Below, piece by piece: positions 31,371-39,915 of a stretch of 64,000 bases of DNA. Positions within the stretch are counted from its first letter, which is position 1; each line of letters opens with the position of its first letter. The notes under the pieces were generated by a model that saw only the letters and a list, made by a program, of their open reading frames with translations, ran no database searches and was not told the origin of the DNA. The translations under genes were made by a program, and so were the position numbers. The stretch spans positions 28,720 through 92,719 of the forward strand of contig JAJZBI010000013.1 of assembly GCA_021798985.1 (NCBI GenBank), given 5' to 3'. The DNA is from Actinomycetes bacterium (lineage in GTDB: Bacteria; Actinomycetota; Acidimicrobiia; Acidimicrobiales; Bog-793).

Positions 31371-33722
31371 GTGAGAAGACGAACACCAAATGAACCGGGC
31401 ACGCCACCGCGCACGCGGCTCGGACAGCCCATCAATACACGGCCGCAGCGCCGAGGCGTCCGCCACCGCGGTCCGCGTGGCTGGCCCGCGTCCATCGCCG
31501 CCGCGACGTTGGTCCTTGGCATCGGCGTGGTGCTGCCAGCGACGGTTGCGGCCGCACCGGCCGCCGCGGCCAGCGCGCCCGCCGACGCGCTGCCCCACGC
31601 CGGCCAAGCGCCGGCGATCACGAGCGCGGCCGCCGTTACTTTCATCGCGGGTGCGGCCGACAGCTTCACCGTGACCACGAGCGGAACACCGACTCCGGCG
31701 CTCACTGAGTCCGGCAGCCTCCCAGGGGGGGTGACTTTCCACGACAACGGGAACGGAACGGCGACCATCTCGGGGACTGCGACCACGACGACGGGTGGCA
31801 GCTATCCTCTCACGATCACCGCGAACAACGGGGTCGGATCCCCTGCGGTGCAAAAGCTCGTCCTCACCGTGGACGCGGCGCCCAGGATCACGAGCTCGCC
31901 AACGGCGTCGATCCAGGCGGGCGTTGGCACCCAGGTGAAGGTGACCGCGACGGGAACGCCCACGCCGAATCTGGCGGAGACGGGCACCTTGCCACCGGGC
32001 CTGTCGTTCCATGACAACGGGAACGGCACGGCGACCATCTCGGGGACCCCGCCAGCTGATGTCCAGGGAAGTTATGGCGTGACGATCACCGCGTCGAACG
32101 GCGTGGGGTCGTCGGCCTCCCAGCATTTGGTGCTGTCGTTCTCTGGCGCCCCCCGCTTCACGAGCGCCACGACGCTCAAGGTCGCGCTTGGCTCGCACGT
32201 CGACTTCACCGTGCAGGCCATGGGCGCGCCGACGCCGACCATCACCTTCCACGGTGGCCTTCCCGCCGGGCTCTACTTTCGTGAGAACGCGAACGGCACC
32301 GGGACGGTGTTCGGCTCGCCCTCGCCGAGCGACCATGGCAGCTACGACGCCACCTTCGTGGCCTCCAATGGCGTCGGCAACGCGGCGGTCCAGCACCTGA
32401 TGGTGACGATCGCCGCAGTCCCCAAGATCACCAGTCCGCCAACCGCGACGCTGCGGGCGGGGCAGTACAACATGTTCGAGATCCACACGAGCGGGTCACC
32501 GACCCCCGCGCTTCGCGAGTACGGGCAGCTCCCGGCCGGCCTCTTCTTCCACGACAACGGCAACGGGACGGCCACGATCCGTGGACGCGCGCTGCCGTCG
32601 GACCACGGCAGTTACCACGTGACGATCGTTGCCTCCAACGGGGTCGGCGCCCAGGCGACCCAGCACCTGACGCTCGCCTTCAGCCAAGCACCAGCGGTGA
32701 CGAGCGCGAGCTCACTCAGCGCCAAGGGTGGCTCGGCCATGAGCTTCAACGTCACCGCGTCGGGGACCCCGACGCCGAAGCTGAGCGAGAACGGTAGCCT
32801 CCCGCCTGGCCTGAGCTTCCACGCGAACGGCAATGGCACCGCCACCATCTCGGGCACCCCCGCGCGCGGGGTGCAGGGCACCTACCGCGTGACGATCATC
32901 GCCGCCAACGGCGTCGGCTCCCCGGCACGACAGAGCCTCGCCATCACGGTCAAGCTCGCCGAGGTTCCCGGCGCGCTGGGCTACTGGTACACGACGAGCA
33001 GCGGTGAGCTGCTCTTCAAGGGCCAGGCGCGCCCGATCGCTCCGAAGACGCCGCAGCACCCGCGCCACATCGTCACGATGGCGGCGACGCCGGGGAACCA
33101 GGGCTACTACCTGGTCGCGAGCTTCGGCGGGGTGTTCAACTACGGCAACGCCCGCTTCTACGGCTCGATCGCGCCGCTGCATCTGCGCACGCCGACCGTT
33201 GCCTTCGCGGTGACCGCCGGGGACCACGGCTACTACGAGGTGACCAGGGCGGGCAACGTCTTTGCCTACGGCAACGCCCGCTTCTACGGCTCGATGGCCG
33301 GCCACCACGCCCCGCCGATCGTCGGCTTCGGCATCATGCCGAACGACAGCGGCTACTGGCTCGTCAGCGAGCGGGGCAACGTCTATCGCTTCGGCCACAC
33401 CGCCTTTTACGGATCGATCGCCGAGCGCCACCTCCACACGGCGCCGGTCAGTGCGTTCGCGCTGACGCCTGACGGTCACGGCTACTGGCTCGTGACTCGA
33501 AGCGGTGAGGTCGTTGCCTTCGGCGACGCCGGCTTCTACGGCCAGGTCGCCGGCCACCGGGTACCTCCCGTCGTGGCCTTCGCCCCGACCGCCAACGGTC
33601 ACGGCTACTGGCTGGTGACGACGCGCGGGAACGTCTACCAGAAGGGCAACGCCCGCTTCTACGGTTCCTCGGCGCACGCCCGGTTGGCTGGTGCGGTCAC
33701 CGGCTTCATGCCGGACTTCTGA
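31371..33722 (+). CDS. secreted protein: five Ig-like repeats plus propeller repeats
   Basis: A 783-residue exported protein starting at GTG with AAGGAG 7 bases upstream. A basic N terminus is followed by a hydrophobic signal segment ('SIAAATLVLGIGVVLPATVAA'). Five tandem Ig-like repeats of about 88 residues come next, each with a 'LPPGLSFHDNGNGTATISG' type core and 'GSYxVTITASNGVGS'. The last 250 residues carry six propeller-type repeats ('GYWLVSERGNVYRFG', 'ARFYGS'), clearly related to those in the GH25-like protein at 21-24 kb. It has no visible enzyme domain. The hairpin terminator right after the stop is strong. Probably a surface adhesin or envelope protein. Confidence 0.83.
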   Translation: MRRRTPNEPGTPPRTRLGQPINTRPQRRGVRHRGPRGWPASIAAATLVLGIGVVLPATVAAAPAAAASAPADALPHAGQAPAITSAAAVTFIAGAADSFTVTTSGTPTPALTESGSLPGGVTFHDNGNGTATISGTATTTTGGSYPLTITANNGVGSPAVQKLVLTVDAAPRITSSPTASIQAGVGTQVKVTATGTPTPNLAETGTLPPGLSFHDNGNGTATISGTPPADVQGSYGVTITASNGVGSSASQHLVLSFSGAPRFTSATTLKVALGSHVDFTVQAMGAPTPTITFHGGLPAGLYFRENANGTGTVFGSPSPSDHGSYDATFVASNGVGNAAVQHLMVTIAAVPKITSPPTATLRAGQYNMFEIHTSGSPTPALREYGQLPAGLFFHDNGNGTATIRGRALPSDHGSYHVTIVASNGVGAQATQHLTLAFSQAPAVTSASSLSAKGGSAMSFNVTASGTPTPKLSENGSLPPGLSFHANGNGTATISGTPARGVQGTYRVTIIAANGVGSPARQSLAITVKLAEVPGALGYWYTTSSGELLFKGQARPIAPKTPQHPRHIVTMAATPGNQGYYLVASFGGVFNYGNARFYGSIAPLHLRTPTVAFAVTAGDHGYYEVTRAGNVFAYGNARFYGSMAGHHAPPIVGFGIMPNDSGYWLVSERGNVYRFGHTAFYGSIAERHLHTAPVSAFALTPDGHGYWLVTRSGEVVAFGDAGFYGQVAGHRVPPVVAFAPTANGHGYWLVTTRGNVYQKGNARFYGSSAHARLAGAVTGFMPDF

Positions 33723-33735
33723 TCGCGGTCTCGTC

Positions 33736-33769
33736 CCGAGCCCACCAACCCAACGGTTGGTGGGCTCGG
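33736..33769. terminator. bidirectional hairpin between convergent genes
   Basis: CCGAGCCCACCAACC and its exact reverse complement flank CAAC, a 15-bp perfect stem 14 bases after the Ig/propeller stop and 51 bases after the stop of the convergent reductase gene. This is the strongest stem-loop of the window and can serve both strands. No T-run is present. Confidence 0.7.
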
Positions 33770-33819
33770 TGACGTCGGGGTGCACATGGCGCCGGGCCAT
33801 CCGCGGCGCCGGGTTCCAA

Positions 33820-34647
33820 TCAGCCGCTCGGGCCGAACCGCTCGACGCGGATCTGCTGCGCGCTCGCGCCCGTGTGGAGCAACAGCGCGCTGGCGTGATC
33901 GCAAAAGGCCGCCGGGCCGCAGACAAAGCAGGTGGCACCGGCAAGCTCGATGCCCGCGAGATCCTCGGGGCGTAGGCGTCCAACGGGCCGCGTCGTGCCG
34001 GGTGGAGCAGCTCGCGTGTAGGCGATTTGGACCTCGGGGCCAGCGAGCTCGTCGCGGTAGTACAGCTCAGCCGGTTCGCGCACCGAGACGACGAGCGTGA
34101 CCGATCCGGCCATGGCCCCCTGGCGGGCCATGCGCAGCATCGACATCAGCGGGACGATCCCAGAGCCACCGCCGATGAGGACTGCCCGACAGTCGCCCCG
34201 CCAGACGAAGTGGCCGCCGATCGGCCCGCGAACCTCGAGGAGGTCGCCGACGACGACCTCGTCGTGTAGGAAGCTTGAGACCTCACCGTCCTCCAGGCGC
34301 TCGATCGTGAGCTCGATCAGCCCATCCTCGCCGGGGGGCGAGGCCACTGAGTACGAGCGCGACGCTCGATAGCCGTCGGGCGCGCTCAGCCGGACGACGA
34401 AGTGCTGGCCCGCGAGGCGCGGGAGGGGAACGCTGAGCGCCAGGCGCAAGGTCTTCGCCCGTGCCGTCTCGGGCCAGATGGCGACGACCTCGGCCTGCTG
34501 CCAGGGCCCTGGTCGAATGGCGGCGGGCTCGACGATCAGTCCCCCTGGTAGCGCTGCTCTTGCCACGGATCGCCGCGGTCGTGGTAGCCGTTCTGTTCCC
34601 AAAACCCGGGAACGTCGGTCGCGGCGAGCGTAATCTCGGCGACCCAC
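33820..34647 (-). CDS. FAD/NAD-binding ferredoxin-reductase-like oxidoreductase
   Basis: The frame has FNR-family motifs: 'YRASRSYSVASPP' for FAD, 'GPIGGHFVW', 'VLIGGGSGIVPLMSMLR' for NAD(P), and C-terminal 'FVCGPAAFCDHASALLL'. There is no 2Fe-2S domain. The start is unclear: family similarity begins near 'PGPWQQAEVVAIWPETA', just after the stop of the preceding molybdoenzyme gene. The only usual start codons lie upstream inside that gene (GTG 34647, TTG 34602), so coordinates follow the track. Pairing with a sulfite-oxidase-like protein is common in actinobacteria and suggests electron transfer between NAD(P)H and the molybdenum enzyme. Likely the last gene of the minus-strand operon. Confidence 0.82.
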   Translation of the reverse strand: MGRRDYARRDRRSRVLGTERLPRPRRSVARAALPGGLIVEPAAIRPGPWQQAEVVAIWPETARAKTLRLALSVPLPRLAGQHFVVRLSAPDGYRASRSYSVASPPGEDGLIELTIERLEDGEVSSFLHDEVVVGDLLEVRGPIGGHFVWRGDCRAVLIGGGSGIVPLMSMLRMARQGAMAGSVTLVVSVREPAELYYRDELAGPEVQIAYTRAAPPGTTRPVGRLRPEDLAGIELAGATCFVCGPAAFCDHASALLLHTGASAQQIRVERFGPSG

Positions 34648-35147
34648 TTGGCGCTCTTCCAGAAGTACAGGTGCGGCACGACGAGGCGCGCCGGGCCGCC
34701 GTGTTCGACAGAGAGCGGCTCGCCGTTGACCCGCGTGGCGATCAGGGCGCGCCCGCCCTCGAGGTCCGAAAGGGGGAGATTGGTGGTGTAGCCGGTGTGG
34801 GAGCGCACGAGGCCAAAGCGTGCCTCGGCGAGCGGGGAAGCGACCTGAAAGAGCGTGTCGAGGCTGACGCCTTCGAAGAACATGCCGAACTTGGACCAGG
34901 TCGTGACGCAGTGGATGGCGCCGCGGTAGGTCGAGTGCTCGAGCGAGTCGAGCTCGGCGAGGCTGAAGCGCACCGGCGAGGCGACGAGGCCACCAATGGC
35001 GACGCTGAAGGTGGCCGGGTCGAGCCGCGGGGTCGCCTCGGCGGTGAGCACCGGCCAGTCCTCACCCACGTCGTACTGCCCCGGCGGCAGCTCGCGCTCG
35101 CGCGCAGGGCGCGCCCGGCCGCTGAATCCTCGGGTGAAGTGTTCCAC
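34536..35147 (-). CDS. sulfite oxidase-like molybdopterin oxidoreductase
   Basis: Start placed at GTG 35147, giving 203 residues with 'RELPPGQY' about 20 residues in, as in related proteins; the upstream track frame is Arg-rich and lacks family similarity. The molybdenum-ligand cysteine is in 'AIHCVTTWSKFGMFFEGVS'. Other features are 'TFSVAIGGLVASPVRFSLAEL', 'HTGYTTNLPLSDLEGGRALIA', 'VEHGGPARLVVPHLYFWKSAKW' and 'GFWEQNGYHDRGDPWQEQRY'. This is the compact YedY-like form without a heme or dimer domain and without a visible signal peptide. It probably reduces an oxidised sulfur or similar oxo compound, using electrons from the flavoprotein encoded next. Confidence 0.88.
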   Translation of the reverse strand: MEHFTRGFSGRARPARERELPPGQYDVGEDWPVLTAEATPRLDPATFSVAIGGLVASPVRFSLAELDSLEHSTYRGAIHCVTTWSKFGMFFEGVSLDTLFQVASPLAEARFGLVRSHTGYTTNLPLSDLEGGRALIATRVNGEPLSVEHGGPARLVVPHLYFWKSAKWVAEITLAATDVPGFWEQNGYHDRGDPWQEQRYQGD

Positions 35148-35310
35148 GATGCGCCACGCTCCTTCGCCCGAAAGGCTAATCGCGACTCCTCGGACCACTC
35201 GTCGCGCCCGGTCGCGCCTGCGTCGGCAAACCGGCGGCCGCCCGGCGAGCGCGCCGAGCCCGCGGCGCAGCCGGCCGAGGAGCCCCCGCTCGTCGAGGGC
35301 GATCGCGACC

Positions 35311-36582
35311 TCAGGTGAAGCGGGTGCGCGGTCGCGCCTCGCGGACCGCGGGGTCGGCGAGCACCGCCGCGAGGTGCTCGATCGCGTCCCACACGTCGAC
35401 AGCGCGCGTGGAGATCGCGACCGGTGCGAGGCGGATGACGTCGGGGCCACGGAAGTCCACGATCACGAGGCCCCGCTCGGCGAGCAGGCGGCACGCCGAG
35501 AAGGCGTGCTCGTGGGCGATCGCCAGGTGGCCGCCGCGGCGCGTGGGGTCGCTCGGGCTGGCGAGGCGGGCGCCGAGCCCGACGCAACGCTCCTCGACGC
35601 GCCGGGCGAGGAGGGCCACCAGGCGCCTGGTCTTGTCCCACAAGGTGTCCATCCCCACCTCGAGCAGTGGCGCGATGCCGGCGCGCACCGCGGCGAGGGC
35701 GAGCATCGTCGGGCTGCCGGTCAAGAAGCGGGCGATTCCCGGCGCGGGGTCGTAGTGCGGACCCATGGCGAACTGGTCCTTCTGGCCCCACCAGCCCCAG
35801 ATCGGCTGGCGCAGCTGGGTTTGGAGCGCCGAGCGCACATAGAGCCATGCCGGGGCACCAGGGCCGCCGTTCAAGTACTTGTAGGTGCAGCCCACCGCCA
35901 GGTCGACCCCGGCGCGCTCGAGGTCGACGGGCACCGATCCGGCGGTGTGGCTCAGGTCGACGAGGACCAGCGCGCCGGCACCGTGCGCCGCGGCGCAGAG
36001 CGCGCCGAGATCGAGCGTGGATCCTGAGCGGTAGTTGGTCCCCGACACGCACACGAGCGCCACGTCCTCGTCGAGCGCAGCCGCCACCTGGGCCTCGTCG
36101 AGGCCCTCGCCGGGGTCGTTCTCGAGGAGCTCGAGCCGAAGGCCGCGGCTTGCGCAGATCCCCTCCAGCACGTAGCGAACCGTCGGGAAGTCGTTCGCAT
36201 CGCCGAGCACGCGAGCCCGCCCGGGCCGCGCGTCAAGGGCGGCGACCGCGAGCTTGTAGCAGTTCACCGTGGTCGAGTCGCTGATGACCACCTCGCCCGG
36301 GCGGGCGCCGAGCAGCCGCGCGACCTCGTCGCCGACCGCGAACAGGCGTTGCTCCCAGCCCTGCCAGCCCCCGATCAGCTCGTGCTCCCACTCGGCGAGC
36401 AGGTCGCCGACGGCCGGCGCGGTGGCCTCGGGTTGGCGGCCGAGCGAGTTCCCGTCGAGGTAGATCGGACCCGACTCGTCGATGCGAAAGGCGCCGCGGT
36501 ACGCGGCCAGCGGGTCGGCGAGATCCTCGGCGAGCGCGTCGTCGCGCGAGCGGGGGAGCGGCGCCGTGGCGAACGCGGTCAT
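35311..36582 (-). CDS. kynU: kynureninase
   Basis: A 423-residue fold-type I PLP enzyme. Diagnostic strings are 'IYLDGNSLGRQP', 'FPTVRYVLEG', 'CVSGTNYRSGSTLDLGAL', 'VLVDLSHTAGSVPVDL' and 'AVGCTYKYLNGGPGAP', which carries the PLP lysine near residue 230, then 'IWGWWGQKDQF'. It cleaves L-kynurenine to anthranilate and alanine (or the 3-hydroxy form). No other tryptophan-degradation gene is in the window. It begins 9 bp after the stand-alone receiver gene, on the same strand, so it may be transcribed with the signalling operon. A gap of 163 bp follows before the molybdoenzyme gene. Confidence 0.93.
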   Translation of the reverse strand: MTAFATAPLPRSRDDALAEDLADPLAAYRGAFRIDESGPIYLDGNSLGRQPEATAPAVGDLLAEWEHELIGGWQGWEQRLFAVGDEVARLLGARPGEVVISDSTTVNCYKLAVAALDARPGRARVLGDANDFPTVRYVLEGICASRGLRLELLENDPGEGLDEAQVAAALDEDVALVCVSGTNYRSGSTLDLGALCAAAHGAGALVLVDLSHTAGSVPVDLERAGVDLAVGCTYKYLNGGPGAPAWLYVRSALQTQLRQPIWGWWGQKDQFAMGPHYDPAPGIARFLTGSPTMLALAAVRAGIAPLLEVGMDTLWDKTRRLVALLARRVEERCVGLGARLASPSDPTRRGGHLAIAHEHAFSACRLLAERGLVIVDFRGPDVIRLAPVAISTRAVDVWDAIEHLAAVLADPAVREARPRTRFT

Positions 36583-36591
36583 CTCTTGCTC

Positions 36592-37038
36592 CTAGTGCCG
36601 GGGAAGGCGCACGATCGAGAGGAAGAAGTCGTCGATCTGGCGGACCACCGAGACGAAGGACTCGAAACCGACCGGCTTGGTGACGTAGGCGTTGGCGTGC
36701 AGCTCGTAGCTGCGCAAGACGTCTTCTTCGGCCTCCGAGGTCGTAAGGATCACGATCGGGATCCGCAAGAGATCGGGATCGGACTTGACGATCTCGAGCA
36801 CCTCGCGCCCCGAAAGGCGCGGCAAGTTGAGGTCCAACAAGACGAGGTCGGGACGCGCCGCGTCGCTAAAGGGGGGATCGTTGCGCAAATACGCGACCGC
36901 CTCCTCGCCGTTGTTCACGACGTGGAGGTTGAGCAAGAGCTTGGACTCCTCGAGCGCCTCGCGGGTCATGACCACGTCGCCGGGATCGTCCTCGACGAGC
37001 AGCAGCTCCATCGGCGTGCGGGCGTCAATCGCGTTCAT
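36592..37038 (-). CDS. stand-alone response regulator (Rcp1-like receiver)
   Basis: The ATG at 37038 overlaps the kinase stop (ATGA), giving 148 residues; the longer track ORF runs through the kinase gene. It is a single receiver domain: acidic pair 'LLLVEDDPGDVVMTREAL', phospho-acceptor Asp in 'PDLVLLDLNLPRLSGREVL', Thr-Thr in 'IPIVILTTSEAEEDV', and the conserved Lys in 'NAYVTKPVGFESFVSVV'. There is no output domain. It resembles receivers paired with phytochrome or CHASE3 kinases, which work in phosphorelays or by binding partners. It is the third gene of the signalling operon. Confidence 0.92.
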   Translation of the reverse strand: MNAIDARTPMELLLVEDDPGDVVMTREALEESKLLLNLHVVNNGEEAVAYLRNDPPFSDAARPDLVLLDLNLPRLSGREVLEIVKSDPDLLRIPIVILTTSEAEEDVLRSYELHANAYVTKPVGFESFVSVVRQIDDFFLSIVRLPRH

Positions 37039-38582
37039 GTCGCTCCAATCGCCGGAAGCGTGAATGAGATCCGGGTGCCCGAAGCGTATTGCGTGTCGAG
37101 CCAGATGCGCCCGCCGTGGAACTCCACGATCTTCTTGCAGAGCGCGAGCCCGATGCCGGTGCCGCTGTAGGCATCGCGACCGTGCAGGCGCTGGAAGATC
37201 ACGAAGACCCGCTCGGCGAAGCGGGGCTCGATGCCGATGCCGTTGTCGCTCACCGAGATGCGCCAGCAATTGCCGTCGCGCGCTGCGTCCACCCGCACCA
37301 CGGGCGTCGCATCGTTGAACTTGATCGCATTGGCGATCAGGTTCTGGAAGAGCGCGCTCAAGAGCGCGAGGTCACCCATCACGGCCGGCAGCGGCTCGAC
37401 GGTGATCTCCGCGGCGCGCTCGTCGATGGCATGGGCCAAGTTGTCGAGCGCGGCCTGGCAGGCCTCGGCGAGGGGGACCTCCCCGAACGCAGCGCTCTGG
37501 CGACCCACCCGGGAGAAGGCAAGCAGGTCGTTGATCAGCACCTGCATGCGAGTCGCGCCGTCCACGGCGTACGCGATGTACTGGTGCGCCCGGTCATCGA
37601 GCCCGTCGCCGTAGCGGCGCGCCAAGAGTTCGCAGAAGCTGACCACCTTGCGGAGCGGCTCTTGGAGGTCATGCGAGGCGACGTACGCGAACTGCTCGAG
37701 CTCGAGGTTCGAGCGCCGCAGCTCCTCGTTCGCGTCGGCGAGGGCCGCGGAGGCCACGTTGAGGGCGCGCAGTTCTTCGACGATGCGGACGCGCATGGCG
37801 TCGACGTCGTGCGCGAGCGCCGCAAGGTCGGGCGGGTCCTCGATCGCCACCACGTGGTCGAGGTGCCCCCCGGCCACCTCACCGACCCCCGCGCTCAGCA
37901 GGCGAATGGGCGTGCTGACCCAGGCGCGCAGCGCGAAGGCGGCGGCGACGCCCGCGCCGGCGAGCAGGGCGAGGAGGACGATGGCGAGGACGATGAAGGT
38001 GGTCTCCGCCGACGACAGCGTGCCGGCGCTCGCCGCGGCGCTCGCGGCGAGGCCCGCCGAGAGGCGCGAGAAGGCCCTGCGGATCGCCCCGAACTCGACG
38101 TTGCCGCGCGCGAGCGCCAGCTGCGTGGCCACCGCGTATCTCCCGGCGCGCACTGCGGTGATCGCCGGCAGCGCGAAGTCCTGGTGCCATCGCTTGGTGG
38201 CGGCGTCGAGGGGGGCGAGCAGCCGGCGGCTTCTCGCATCGAGCGCGACCAGCGCTTCGAGTTCGCTTCGATCGCGCAGCGCGCGGGCGACGCCGGCGCG
38301 GTAGGGCGCCAAGAAGGTGGGCTGGCGCGCCAAGATGTAGCCGCGCACCCCGGTCTCCTCGTCGACGTAGTCGGCGAGGAGCGAGTTGGCGTCGAGGCGC
38401 GCCTTGTCGACGACGCCGATCACGTGGTGGCTGGCGGACAGCTGACGCTGGTAGGCCCACACGCCGACGCCGATCGCGGCGAGGGCGATCGCGGCGAGGG
38501 CCGAGAAGGACAGGACGAGGCGTTGGGCGAGCGCCAGACGCCCAAGCCGCCCGCGACGTGCAGGCAGGTCCGGCGCGCTCAC
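37035..38582 (-). CDS. membrane histidine kinase with CHASE3 sensor
   Basis: The GTG at 38582 overlaps the phosphatase stop (GTGA), giving 515 residues. Order: first transmembrane helix ('RLVLSFSALAAIALAAIGVGVWAY'), CHASE3 extracellular domain with its hallmark 'DYVDEETGVRGYILARQPTF', second transmembrane helix ('FIVLAIVLLALLAGAGVAAAF'), HAMP, coiled coil, H-box 'YVASHDLQEPLRKVVSF' (phospho-His near residue 300) and a C-terminal ATPase with 'NLIANAIKFN', 'VSDNGIGIEPRF' and 'GTGIGLALCKKIVEFHGG'. It would pass phosphate to the small receiver encoded next and/or the receiver on the phosphatase. The signal is unknown. Confidence 0.93.
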   Translation of the reverse strand: MSAPDLPARRGRLGRLALAQRLVLSFSALAAIALAAIGVGVWAYQRQLSASHHVIGVVDKARLDANSLLADYVDEETGVRGYILARQPTFLAPYRAGVARALRDRSELEALVALDARSRRLLAPLDAATKRWHQDFALPAITAVRAGRYAVATQLALARGNVEFGAIRRAFSRLSAGLAASAAASAGTLSSAETTFIVLAIVLLALLAGAGVAAAFALRAWVSTPIRLLSAGVGEVAGGHLDHVVAIEDPPDLAALAHDVDAMRVRIVEELRALNVASAALADANEELRRSNLELEQFAYVASHDLQEPLRKVVSFCELLARRYGDGLDDRAHQYIAYAVDGATRMQVLINDLLAFSRVGRQSAAFGEVPLAEACQAALDNLAHAIDERAAEITVEPLPAVMGDLALLSALFQNLIANAIKFNDATPVVRVDAARDGNCWRISVSDNGIGIEPRFAERVFVIFQRLHGRDAYSGTGIGLALCKKIVEFHGGRIWLDTQYASGTRISFTLPAIGAT

Positions 38583-39742
38583 CTGGCGGAGATCAAAAAG
38601 AGCGCGATGTCGTCGGCGACCGGGCCGCCGTTGCATTGCTCGGCGAGCGCGAGCAGCTCGTCCAACAGCTCGCCGAGATCTCGTGCTCGCGAAGCGAGCG
38701 CTGGGACGGCGCGCACCAGTCCAGGGATGCCGAGGCGCCCGTTTGCGCCGTCGATTGAGCGGCCCTCGATGATGCCGTCGGTGTAAAAGAGCAGGCTCCA
38801 ACGCGCTGGCAGGGTGATCGCCCGCGCGTCCCAGCCGCCGTCGGCACCGACTCCGAGGGGCGGGCCGGGCTCGCGCACGGCGACCGTGCGCACCTCGTCG
38901 GCGATCAACAGCGGTGGCGGATGCCCGGCGACCCGCAGGACGACCGAACGGCGGTCCGGTGCGATCGTCGCGTCGCAGGCGGTGGCGAACATCGCCTCAT
39001 GGGGACGCTCGGCGTCGAGGACCGCCTGCAGGCTCGTGAAGACCGCCTCGGCGGGGAGCCCGGCGAGGACGAGGCCGCGCCAGGCGATGCGCAGCGCGAC
39101 CCCGATCGCCGCCTCATCGGCACCGTGCCCCGCGACATCGCCGATGATGATCCGCACCGAGCCGTCGGCGAGCTCGATGGCGTCGTAGAAGTCCCCGCCG
39201 AGCAACAGCGAGCCGCCGCCCGAGCGATAGCGCGTGGCGGCGGCGAGGTCCGAGGTGTCGAGCATCGGCCGGGCGAGCAGCCCGCGCTCGAGCCGGGCGC
39301 TCTCTGCGGCCAGCAGCTCGTTGGCCAGCAGTCGCCGTGCTGCATCTTCGGATCGCTTGCGCTCCACGGCGTAGCGCACCGACCGGCTGAGCAATTCGGT
39401 GTCGAGCTGCCCCTTGCGCAGGTAGTCCTGGGCGCCGCGCGCCACGGCCGCGAGGGCGAGGTCATGGTCGGCGCGGCCGGTGAGGACGATGACCGCCACC
39501 CCGGGCGCAGCCGTAAGGATCTGGTCGAGCGCGTCGAGGCCGGTGGCGTCGGGGAGGCCGAGGTCCAACAGCACGCACTCCACGCCGCCGTGGAGGTGCT
39601 CGAGCGCCTCGCTGAGCTTGCTCGCCGAGCGGACCGCGAACGGGTGCGCTGCCTCGCCCAACAGCTCGGTCGTCAACAGGGCGTCGCCGGGGTCGTCCTC
39701 GACGAGGAGGACCCGCGTGATCACCTCAGTGGCGATCGACAC
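38579..39742 (-). CDS. receiver-PP2C (RsbU/SpoIIE-like) serine phosphatase
   Basis: A 387-residue two-domain protein. Residues about 9-125 form a receiver ('RVLLVEDDPGDALLTTELL', acceptor Asp in 'CVLLDLGLPDATGLDAL'), residues 126-155 a coiled linker, and 165-387 a SpoIIE/PP2C phosphatase with the metal-binding 'LLLGGDFYDAIEL', 'IIIGDVAGHGADEAAIG' and 'FYTDGIIEGRS'. Such proteins dephosphorylate anti-sigma-factor antagonists and so free alternative sigma factors. It is the first gene of a coupled operon with the CHASE3 kinase and the single receiver, which together form a phosphorelay ending in partner switching. No anti-sigma or antagonist gene is seen nearby. Confidence 0.93.
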   Translation of the reverse strand: MSIATEVITRVLLVEDDPGDALLTTELLGEAAHPFAVRSASKLSEALEHLHGGVECVLLDLGLPDATGLDALDQILTAAPGVAVIVLTGRADHDLALAAVARGAQDYLRKGQLDTELLSRSVRYAVERKRSEDAARRLLANELLAAESARLERGLLARPMLDTSDLAAATRYRSGGGSLLLGGDFYDAIELADGSVRIIIGDVAGHGADEAAIGVALRIAWRGLVLAGLPAEAVFTSLQAVLDAERPHEAMFATACDATIAPDRRSVVLRVAGHPPPLLIADEVRTVAVREPGPPLGVGADGGWDARAITLPARWSLLFYTDGIIEGRSIDGANGRLGIPGLVRAVPALASRARDLGELLDELLALAEQCNGGPVADDIALFLISAR

Positions 39743-39915
39743 GTGACCAGGAGGCGGTCATCGCGGCGCCGAGCGCGCCGTCCCAGCGCGAGCCGTCCGT
39801 CCCGAACAGTTGCTCCCGGGACGCGAGCGGGATCATGACGGCCGAGGCTAACACCGCGTTGGTGGGCCATCTGGCCGCTCCTCGGCAGTCGAACGCCCCT
39901 ACTTGGCGTGAGGGA

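Noticed and set aside
30407-31393. 328-aa plus-strand ORF before the Ig/propeller gene
   Set aside because: Antisense to the broken TIGR03086 gene, no motif, and it runs out of frame into the next gene's start.
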